Source of the DNA: CAMBDR01 sp046597185
Lineage (GTDB): Bacteria > Pseudomonadota > Gammaproteobacteria > Burkholderiales > Burkholderiaceae_D
DNA length: 12,057 nucleotides
Reading direction: 5' to 3'
Assembly (NCBI GenBank): GCA_046597185.1
Contig: JBKJLF010000897.1
Location: forward strand, 1-12,057
Below, in pieces: positions 1 to 8,700 of the stretch. The notes below the pieces were generated by a model. It was not told the origin of the DNA and searched no databases. It saw only the letters and a program-made list of their open reading frames with translations. Position numbers and translations under genes: made by a program. Numbering within the stretch: position 1 is the first letter of the stretch; each line of letters begins with the position of its first letter.

Positions 1-2640
1 ACTCAGCGCCCACGCCTCGGCAGGCGTCACGGTTGCGCCGCCTGCCAGACTGCCCGAGATGAAATAGCCACTGGCGCCACTGGCTTTCTCTTGGGCGCGC
101 CAGACTGAGCCTTGCCATGCGCTGACACTCAAGCGGCTGGCTGGCACATCCACCCGGTAGCCCAAGCGCACCAAATTGCGAATATTGTCTTTGACTGCTG
201 GCCTATGGTCGGTGCCATCAATACTACCGACATTACCGCTATTGAGACTCAACAGCGCAAGCCCCTGTTGTTTGGCTAGCGCTAAGCCCTTGTCTGCCGA
301 AATCGCTTCAACACTAAACTGGCGCTGAAACAGCACGGCTTCTAGCGATGAGCCATGCAAGGCCGACAGCGCGATAAAGTCGCTGGCATTGGCCCCCACC
401 GCTTCCAGCGGATGGCTGGCGGCATCTAACGTCACGCCCTTCCACACCAGCGTTTGCGGGGTTGCCTCGTCAAGGTAGAGCACATCCATTTGATTGGCAA
501 CCAACAACACCGCCGGTACTGGCCGCAACAGCTTAACACCAGTGAGCGCCGCCAGTTGCGCTTCGCCCTCGCTCCATGCTTGATGATAGGCCAGGGCAAT
601 GCCATCGAGCAAACGCGCAGCTTGGCTTTCATTGTCGCCGGCTTCACGCACTGCGGGTCGGGTGGCACTGCTGCCAGCAATGCCCAGCGCCTGATAGGTG
701 CCCGCCATCACGGTTTGCGTTATCCGCTGGCTGCCAAACGGCCCTTGGATGACGATCTCCACCATCAAATCGCTGCCAGCGTCAATTCCACTACTGCCAA
801 TGGCACGCACCTTGCCGCCTAAGTTCAACTGTGGCCGCAATTTGATCAGATACAAAGGCACGACATCAAGCCCGCCAAAGGCCAAGGTCAAGCGGTGGTC
901 TTCCAACGAGGCAGGCAAATAAGAGAGCGTAAAGCGTTGATTGCTGATCTCGTGCAAGGGCAAATTGACATCCAGAATCGCATCGGCATTGCCTGCATTG
1001 CCTGCACTACGCATCACGATGTGGGCCTGCACCAGATCGCTTGGGGCCAACTGCGCATCTTCTCGGGTCACGGCCAGCACCGAATAGGGCAGGGAATTGG
1101 GCAACAGATCCAGATTTAACGGATTGATTTGTTGCCGCCCGAGTTGTGCCGCATAATCGACCGCGCCGCCATCCCGCGCTTGCAGGAAATCTTGCACCCG
1201 CTTGCCGACAAATTGCGCAAAGGGTTGGCTTTGCGCTTGCGCCAGATAGTCGTTTTGCAATGCGGCGGCACTGCCCGCCTCGGCCAAATCGGCCAACGCC
1301 ACCTTGGCTGGCGTCCAGGCATTGTCCTTGAACCATGGGTCGAGCGGAATCCAGGACTTGCCCGATGCATCGACCACCGCGCCACGATAATTGGTGTAGG
1401 GCACGTGGGCGCTGATCCAAGTATGTTGCATTTGTACACTGCTTACGCGGCCACCTTGCGTGACTGGCTGAAAGGCGATGCCCGCTTTGGTTAAGGCGGC
1501 GGGTACTTGGCTACGATCAGTCAAACCAAGATCGTTAGCGAGTTTTTCGAGCGGCAATTCCACCACGCCATGCACATAGCGCCCTGGTACACCCGTGGCA
1601 CGCAGTAAGGCCAATAACAAACTGGCTTGATCGACATCATTGCCTGCGCCACTACGCAAAGTACCTAATGCACCCTTGACCGAGCCGGCATACCATTCGC
1701 TGCGGTGGCTGTTGCGCACAAATTCGTAGATGCGCAAATAGTCATTGTCCAAGGCTTTGGCTTTTTGCAAAATTTCATCATTCAGTGGCGCTTCGGGGGC
1801 TTGCGCGGTATCGGCGGGGACCACCGCTGTCTCGGCTGCATCGGCATAACTCGGCACAATCTGGGGGGTGATTTGCACCTTGCGGGTCGCCAAATTTAAG
1901 CTGCCCACGGGCAAATTGACGGCATGCAAAATCGCTTCATGCGGGCTGCGCGCTGCGCTCTGGTTCAACCATACCAGCGCCTCACTGCTCGCGGCCTGCA
2001 AGCTCATCGGCTTGGTGTTGGCGCTGCTTAGCTTGGTGTTGGCTGAGTTAGTGCTGGCTAACTTGGTGCTGGCTAACTTAGTGCTGCCCGATTTATTGGC
2101 TTTGGACGCTTGCTTAGTTTCCTGATTTTTGATCTCGGTTTTGGCTTCGTCACTCATCAAAAAGGGTTCCAGCAATTGCTGGATGCGTTGCGCACGCGCT
2201 TGCATGCCAGCTACCACTTGCTGATGGCGTGCCAGATAGGCGCTACTGGCATTGCTTTTTTGCAGAATTTTAGTCACGCCCTGTTGCCGCCTCTCCAGCA
2301 ACAGCAACGCTGCCTGCCACTGCTGGTAGCTGCTGATGCTCGGTTGCAGCGCTAGCGCATCCGGCGCAACCTGCTTTTGCAATGCGCGTAATACCTGCGC
2401 CAGTGTACTTTCCGCCTCGCGCAATTGACGTAGTTCAATGGTGCGATCCAGCGCCGGGCTGGTGCTGGCGGCATCGCTGTCACGGTACTGTTTAATCAAC
2501 GCGGTGGCGTCGCGTCCGGCAACCAGCTCTTGTAAAATCGCTTGCGCAGGGTCAGTTTTGCTTTGCGCCATTGCCATTTGGCCGCATCCCAATAGGATGG
2601 CGGCAAGCAGCATCACACTTCGTTTCAGACAACGATTCAT
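1..2640 (-). CDS. Transglutaminase-like (lipo)protein, probably the front part of an RHS-type protein (3' partial)
   Basis: The frame is open from a TGA at 2703-2701 to the left edge, giving 880 codons from ATG 2640 with no stop. Residues 1-19 form a signal peptide, hydrophobic MLLAAILLGC, with Cys19 in a lipobox-like LLGC. A signal peptidase I site at AMA/Q26 is the alternative. Residues 26-175 are helical and Gln/Arg-rich. Residues 184-210 are a repetitive S/T/K linker. Residues about 300-440 match a transglutaminase-like core: IYEFVRN, GNDVDQASLLLALLRATG, RYVHGVV, QHTW (His406), WIPLDPWF (Asp434). Asp335 sits where the catalytic Cys is expected, and there is no Cys after residue 19, so ordinary transglutaminase or protease chemistry is unlikely. 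The last visible residues (GYFISGSLAGG) resemble, from memory, RHS-linked homologues, so YD repeats may follow off the edge. It follows the giant gene on the same strand. Confidence 0.93.
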   Translation of the reverse strand, partial: MNRCLKRSVMLLAAILLGCGQMAMAQSKTDPAQAILQELVAGRDATALIKQYRDSDAASTSPALDRTIELRQLREAESTLAQVLRALQKQVAPDALALQPSISSYQQWQAALLLLERRQQGVTKILQKSNASSAYLARHQQVVAGMQARAQRIQQLLEPFLMSDEAKTEIKNQETKQASKANKSGSTKLASTKLASTNSANTKLSSANTKPMSLQAASSEALVWLNQSAARSPHEAILHAVNLPVGSLNLATRKVQITPQIVPSYADAAETAVVPADTAQAPEAPLNDEILQKAKALDNDYLRIYEFVRNSHRSEWYAGSVKGALGTLRSGAGNDVDQASLLLALLRATGVPGRYVHGVVELPLEKLANDLGLTDRSQVPAALTKAGIAFQPVTQGGRVSSVQMQHTWISAHVPYTNYRGAVVDASGKSWIPLDPWFKDNAWTPAKVALADLAEAGSAAALQNDYLAQAQSQPFAQFVGKRVQDFLQARDGGAVDYAAQLGRQQINPLNLDLLPNSLPYSVLAVTREDAQLAPSDLVQAHIVMRSAGNAGNADAILDVNLPLHEISNQRFTLSYLPASLEDHRLTLAFGGLDVVPLYLIKLRPQLNLGGKVRAIGSSGIDAGSDLMVEIVIQGPFGSQRITQTVMAGTYQALGIAGSSATRPAVREAGDNESQAARLLDGIALAYHQAWSEGEAQLAALTGVKLLRPVPAVLLVANQMDVLYLDEATPQTLVWKGVTLDAASHPLEAVGANASDFIALSALHGSSLEAVLFQRQFSVEAISADKGLALAKQQGLALLSLNSGNVGSIDGTDHRPAVKDNIRNLVRLGYRVDVPASRLSVSAWQGSVWRAQEKASGASGYFISGSLAGGATVTPAEAWALS
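1318..1745 (-). other. Transglutaminase-like core domain lacking the catalytic cysteine
   Basis: This segment, roughly residues 299-441 of the downstream gene, carries the family landmarks in order: D-x-L-R-I-Y-E-F-V-R-N, S-V-K-G-A-L-G-T-L, then GNDVDQASLLLALLRATG and G-R-Y-V-H-G. The histidine follows in Q-H-T-W-I-S-A-H-V-P-Y and the aspartate in W-I-P-L-D-P-W-F-K. In active members the first motif reads G-x-C-x-D; here it is G-N-D-V-D, with Asp335 replacing Cys (codon 1638-1636). The helix and strand pattern around it is intact, so this is a preserved fold, not decay. Confidence 0.8.
2011..2091 (-). repeat. Degenerate 15-bp tandem repeats coding a S/T/K-rich linker
   Basis: Five consecutive units of 15 bp (the one at 2011-2031 extended to 21 bp) encode variations of S-T-K-L-A: STKLA, STKLA, STNSA, NTKLS and SANTK. 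The units at 2047-2061 and 2062-2076 are nearly identical. All length differences are multiples of three, so the frame is kept. The repeat lies between the helical N-terminal region and the part leading to the transglutaminase-like core, and is probably a flexible linker that can vary in length by slippage. Confidence 0.85.
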
Positions 2641-2697
2641 ACGGTTATTCCGATCATTCATCACTGGTTTGGCTATTGCCTTGTTAATTAATTTCAT
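2584..2697 (-). other. Start region and signal peptide of the transglutaminase-like gene
   Basis: Three in-frame ATGs are possible: 2697, 2661 and 2640. ATG 2697 is preceded by AAGAGA (2711-2706) with 8 nt spacing, but it would put 26 mostly polar residues ahead of the signal sequence. ATG 2640 has GGA about 8 nt upstream and gives a textbook short charged n-region (MNRCLKR) before the hydrophobic core. ATG 2661 has no visible ribosome binding site. I chose 2640 because of the signal peptide; 2697 is a real alternative. Cys19 (2586-2584) would be the lipidated residue if LLGC is used. Confidence 0.6.
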
Positions 2698-2710
2698 ACT
2701 TCATTTCTCT

Positions 2711-2758
2711 TGATGATTTTCAATGATTTTTCAATGATTTTTCAATGATTTTTCATTG
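2711..2758. repeat. Intergenic 11-bp tandem repeats with phased A-tracts
   Basis: Three perfect copies of CAATGATTTTT occupy 2721-2753, with a degenerate copy at 2711-2720. The T-tracts (2717-2720, 2727-2731, 2738-2742, 2749-2753) recur every 10.5-11 bp, close to one helical turn, the arrangement known to bend DNA. The last unit also makes a 6-bp inverted repeat, CAATGA-TTTT-TCATTG (2743-2758), too A+T-rich to be a convincing terminator. The array lies between the two genes, just upstream of the downstream start on the minus strand. The rest of the intergenic stretch (2641-2710 and 2759-2773) holds only start-region signals. Confidence 0.85.
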
Positions 2759-2773
2759 CTAAGTCGTTTCTGA

Positions 2774-5700
2774 TCAATCAGCGACCATCCGCCGCTCTAG
2801 CGTGCGCACCAAGCGCGCCACTGCCCGCTGCGCGCCGCTCAAATCCACCCCGCTGATGCGATCAAGCCTGCTTTGCGCCATGATCAGCTCGCGTAGCGCT
2901 TGGGCGTTGCTGCCCACTGCGCTGGAGCGTTCCGCACGCTCAATCCAGCGCAAGGCGTCGGCTTGATTCGCCATATTGTCGCCATTGAGCGTCAAGTCGC
3001 CAATTGCATTTTTAGCGTCAAGAAGCATGCTCGCCAAACCAGCCACCTGCACGGGTATTTTGTCGGTACTATACAGCGACTCTTTGCCATCGCTCACGAT
3101 TTTAACGCTGTAGAGAAGGTCATAATTGCCTGCTGCGCCGGGTAACTTCAGTCGCAAATTAAGATCGCGCTCGGCACCCGATGCCAACGGCAGTTGCCAG
3201 GTGGCGATGCTGCCGCCAGGCAAGGTCTGGATTTGCGCCGCCGGATCACTCGCCAAGGCAGTGAAGCCGACTGGCAATGCGGCGCTGACGATCAATACGG
3301 TATCAGCCCCTGGGTTGCGCAAATGGGCCTTGCGTGTGACGATATCGCCCGCAATCAGCGGCAAATCGGCATCGGCAGCCGCCGCTTGCAGCCAGTTGAA
3401 GCTATTGCGCCCGACTTCACTCCAGCGTGGATTACTGGACTGCGCGGTGACGGTATTGACCCAGTCGAAAGCAAAGAACAAAGTTCGCCCTGCACCATAC
3501 AAACTGCTGGCAATGCCCGATGGCTTGGCCGCAGCGCTGGCGTCAGCATAGCAGGCCAACACCGTGGTCACGGGGGGCGTAACAACCTGAAGCGGCTTAC
3601 CACAGTCGCTATCTTTGTCGGCATCGAGGGTGTAACCGGTATCCTGGAACTGTGCTTGCGCCCTGCCGCCACTTAACACATCAACCGCCAACACGTCGCC
3701 CAACACGTCGAAGTTACCCGCCGGATACAAATCACCCAGCGTCGTCATGATCGGGGTTTTCCCCGCCGCGAACTGCCCACGGTATTGGATGTTGAGCAGT
3801 TCACTGAGCGCCTTGTCGGTATCACGCACGTCATGCAGGCCATCGGCGAGCAAGGTTTCGCCTAGTCGCAGGCCAACTTTCAGCTCCGATTGCAGCGGCT
3901 GCTGTAGTTTCGTGCCGCCGCCACTGAGCCAATAACCGCTGTAGCCGCCGCGCTTGAGTTCGCGCGCAAAATCAGTCTCGTTGCTGACGACGCGGTTAGC
4001 GACACCGAACGAGGTCAACATACGCCCAACCGCTGCCGCGCGCTCACTGTCGCACTGGGCAAGTTGCGCCGGATCATCGAACTCCAGCGCCTGGATGCCG
4101 CATCGGCCCAAATTGGCCGCTACTTTGCGCTTGCATTGCGCTAGCACCAATAGCCGTTGTGGGGTGGCGGCAGCAAAGCTGATGTCTAGCTTAGGATTAG
4201 CTGCAACGGCGCTAAATTGAACGCCTTCCAACACGGCGGATTGGTCGCCAACGCTCACTTCCAGGCTAACGACATAGCGGCTGCCGGCTGGCCCAATGAC
4301 TTTCCAACGCCGCTCCGATTCCCATAAAGCCTCGATCGCCAAGTCGTCGATGGTATCGGTATTTTGATACACCACGAGATTGCTTGCGGCATCGGTCACC
4401 GTCAATTTGACTTTCATTGCCTGCATGGCTGCGTTGCTGGCATTGAACACTTTTTGGTAAAACACCTGCTCAGCACCGACCGCCATTTCATTCGATGCCA
4501 CGCCGACCCCACCCGACACATTGAGTACCACTGGCGTCAAGGTAAAGTTGAGCGTGAGCGCCGAATTGTTGCCGACTTCATCGCTGGCTTTGATCACCAG
4601 TTGATGTGGGCCAGACTGAGAAACGCTCTGTTTTGAGACAAACGGCACGCCGTCGAGCAAGATGCTACTGCTGACAATTCTGTGGGCATCGGTGATGCTG
4701 ATCACGGGTGTGACTGGGGCGGAATAGTTGCCGTTGTTGACGACACCACTGACCTTGATGCCAGGTGGGGTATTGTCGATGACAAAATCCAGCGTGACCG
4801 GTTCCGAGGTATTGTTAAAGGCATCGGTGGCACGCGCCAACACGGTGTGTACGCCATCGGCAAGGCCGAGCAACTTCACGTTGTACAAACCATTTGCCAG
4901 ACTCTGTAAGGTCATCGGTTTCCACGCCGCGCCATCGATCATGGCTTCGACGCTAGTGACACGGGACTCCAGATCAATTGCCTTGACCACAACCGCCGTC
5001 TCCGCGCCCCCCAAGAGCGCCATGGGCGAGGGCGAGATGAACTTGACCACTGGCGGCGCACGGTCAATGACCCGCAGGGTGGCGCGTTGCAAGATAACGG
5101 TTTTGCCCAAGAGTTCTACCGACAACACGGCCTGTAATGGTTTCAACGGCCAGTTGTTGAGGTCAAACGCGGCTTGCGCATCGGCCTTGCCGCCCACGGG
5201 CAGGTCGGCGCTACTGCGCACGCTTGCAATCACGGCTTGGTTATCAGGATCGATGATGTTAACCATGACGGGCAATGCGATCATTTCAACATTGCCAGTG
5301 TTCTGCAAGCTATAGCTGGCGCTTAAACGATCACCATTTGCCAGCGTCGCGCCAGATAAGCGCAGGCTGCCCGACAATTGCGCCACGTTATCGATCACCA
5401 CCTCGAAACTAGTGTCGGCCTGTGCCAATGTCTGCGCGCCGAGGTTGACGCGCAGTGTCACGAGGTAGGCACCCGGCGCACGGTTGGCGAGATGCCACAG
5501 CGCGCTGACCCTAGCCAACGCGCCCGGCAACAGCGTGTCTAGCGCTTGCGACGACTCGAACACGGTCTCGCCATTGCCGTTGACGATTTGAATCAATGCA
5601 ACCGCATCGGTCAAGCTGGCGTTGGCGCTGATTAGCTCGGCTGTGCCAGCGAGGCTGACATCTTGCCCATTTTTATATTGAGGGCGGTCGGCCAGCAGCG

Positions 5701-8700
5701 TAGCGCGTACTTGGCGCGCTGGGTCGATGGTGAATCCGGCATGGGCATTTTGCACCACATCGCCCTTGCTATCGCGCAATTGAGCGGTTAGGCGATAATC
5801 GCCCGCCAGCACCGTGCCAGTATTCCAGTTGGCGGGGTAATCACGGCTTTCACCATATTTAAGGTCAAGCACCGTTACCGCTGGCAATGCTTCTACCAAA
5901 TAGCCGTCTTGATCCTCGATACGCAATGCCACACTGCCAGAAAACTGCGGCCCAGCATTGTTGATACGAATCGTGCCATGCAGCGGCGCATTGGCGGCAT
6001 AGTGTTGCGCATCCAGGCTAACCGCGAGGGTTGGCAAGGCGCGGGTAGCGACCTCGATGGTGCGCACGCCGACGTTATTGCTTTCGTTGGATTCCAGTAC
6101 CACGGCGCTTGCATCCAGCGCCAACGCAATCACGTATTGCCCAGCCACGCTTGGGCTCCAGTCTAATGTCACTGTGGTCGATTCGCCACCCGCCAAGCTA
6201 GCTATCGTGCTGCTGTTTAAGGTGGTGATTTGGCCTTGCGGATCGCGCGCAGTCACCCCCACGTCAAAATTACGCGCAACAGAAGTGCCGATATTGCGAA
6301 TCGACAGGGTCATGCGCGCAGTTTCACCCACTAAAGGCGCGCTAGGCAGTAACACAATATCCGCTTGGCTGGCGGCCAAATCTGGTTGCACTGGGGCAAT
6401 CAAACTCACTTCAATCGGGGCCGAATTGGGGCTTCGCTGTTGCACCGCATTGGTGGCCCACGCAGCAAACTGGTTTCTACCCACATGCAACCGCTGCTGC
6501 GCAAAGCGGAATGTCCCCGGCGGGCTCACTCGCGTTAGCTGATGGGTGTTGGACTGATACACGACATAGCCACTTGGTGTAGTCTTTATGCGATCAATAT
6601 TGCCGCTAGCCAGCGACTGGATTAACGTACCGTCATGGGTGCGCCAAACCAAACTATTGTTTTCGTAATTCACCCAACGGTCGTCTAGCCCCAGCCATGA
6701 TGGCGACGGCGGATCAGTATACCCAGTGCTTAGGGTGTGCCGAGTATCCGTGCCTAATGTCAGTTCCTCAATTCGATAGGTGCCAGATCCATCATCGAAA
6801 TCGTAAATCAGGCGTGTGCTGTCTTGCGACCATGATGGCCGCAAGTACGAGCGACTATCATCGGGATCGCTGTATATGAGTTCGCCGTTACTAACCCGCA
6901 GCACCTCTACATATGAACTTCTTTGATAATTATATTGTTGGACTGCGCCTAAATACTGCCCGTCCGGCGACCAAGCCAAATAACCAGTATAACCAGCAGA
7001 TTCATCAAACTCCCCGCTCTCTAACAAGCGCGCATCCCCACCCGTGAGGTTGACTAGCCATAATCCACGGTGCGAATTGCCATCGGAACCAATTACCGCG
7101 ATGGTGTTGCCATCCGGCGACCATTCCATCGCATCGAGTCCTAACCGAATCTCACCGACCTTTTGCGTACTGCCAGCGCTATTGTTATAGACATAGAGGG
7201 ATCGAAAACCCGTATTGGCGTCACGGCGAGAAAAAGCAATCATTTTGCCATCACGCGACCAACGTGCAGCACGCACTTGCTCTGCATTCGGAACAGTTGT
7301 TTCATTACCACTACCTACATCGGTAATCGTTAAGCCTGGCCCAACTGAGAGCAAGCTGCGGCCATCGGCACTCAAATCAAAATCTATCCAGCCATTTTTT
7401 AGCGCAATCGTATTTGACTGTACGTTGGCAGCAACAACACCTTGCTCTACTACGGCGTCATCATGCAGCAAAGTAATGCCCAATCCTGCCTGCGCATAGC
7501 CGACAATGTCAGTCAAAGGGTCATTCACGACCAACGGCCTACCGCTTACGGTTGGCCATACAATAATCGGCGCTAAAGGAATCGGCGCGGCTTGCACGCT
7601 GATAACGCGGCTGGCACTATTATTGGTTTCATCAGACTCCAGCACACTGCCAGCAGCATCGGCAATAACATTCACAGTGTAATCCCCGGCTTCAGTTGGC
7701 GTCCAATCCACCACGAGTTCTCTACTGCTACCAATGGCCAAACCATTCACGTTTTGACGCGCTAGCGTGCGCAAAGCACCATGCCCATCGGTTACATCAA
7801 AGCGCACTTCAAAATCACTCGCAGCACCCGTGCCAAGGTTTTTCACCACAGCGTGCAATTGACTCGCCTGCCCAGCACTGATTGGGGCGGGTGTGACCAC
7901 AACTGAATTTTGTGGCACCGTCAAGTCGGGCTGCGCGAGGCGTCCAGTATCGTATTCCAAAGGCGTCGCGGGGCTGAACATACCATATTTGTTTTCTGCC
8001 ATCACGGCAAATTGTTGCACGCCAGCCAAATCATGCAGCGTTAAACTAGTTTCTGCTTGGTAAGGTAAGGCAAACAAACCCAGTTCAAGTAATTTCGGCA
8101 CGACGCTATGCGCATCGACAATGCGTAGTCGCACTCGATCACTGCGGTACGGTTGTGGCAAACGAACTTCGACCGTGCTGGCTTGGTTGGCACGTACCTG
8201 CGCTAGCGTAACCCAGACTTCGCCATCCCATGCGTCAAAATCGTAGTCCTGCACTACGCCTGTGCGGCCCCAATTGATACTAAAGCGTGACAGGGTCTGA
8301 GGGGTCGGGTAGCGCAATTGCAACCATTGCATAGTGGATAGTTGCGCCTGGCTTTGGCTTGGCGTCCAACCCGTAGTGAAATCACCATCGAGTACCAATT
8401 CCGCGCCAGAATAGGGGAAGCCATTGCCACTGGCGACACTGGAAGCGCTAGCACTGGCCCCTGTCGCTAACAATTCGTCACTGGCACCGTTGCGCAGCAC
8501 ACGGTAGCCTAGAATATCGGCCTCGTTATTAGCGACCCAAGTCAAGCGCACATCACGCGCTTGGGTGACCGCTTGCAAGCCACTCGGTGCACCAGGTGGG
8601 TTAGCGCGTCGCACATGAAACAGTGCGGCGCGGCTTTGGTTGCCATCCACATCAGTCTGGATCAAACTGTAACGATTATCACCCAAAGTCAGTGCCAAAT

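Noticed and set aside
1007..1439. Minus-strand open frames of 137 and 107 codons in other frames
   Set aside because: They overlap the transglutaminase-like gene out of frame; the main frame carries the conserved His and Asp motifs through this same stretch.
2693..2723. Promoter TTGAAA-19 nt-TATGAA for the downstream gene
   Set aside because: The spacing is long and the -10 hexamer matches only 4 of 6. Similar hexamers come for free in the repeats, so it was kept as a possibility in a finding but not called as a feature.
2743..2758. Possible terminator hairpin CAATGA-TTTT-TCATTG after the giant gene
   Set aside because: The stem is only 6 bp and A+T-rich. It arises from the 11-bp repeats, and there is no G+C-rich stem followed by a T-run on the transcribed strand.
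4728..5315. Plus-strand open frame of 195 codons
   Set aside because: It lies wholly antisense to the macroglobulin-like part of the giant gene and has a low-complexity shadow composition and no recognisable domain.
6518..7420. Propeller segment as a recently transferred insertion
   Set aside because: A hand count of 6541-7440 gives about 50% G+C, which looks close to the other N-terminal modules. There are no flanking repeats or mobile-element remnants.
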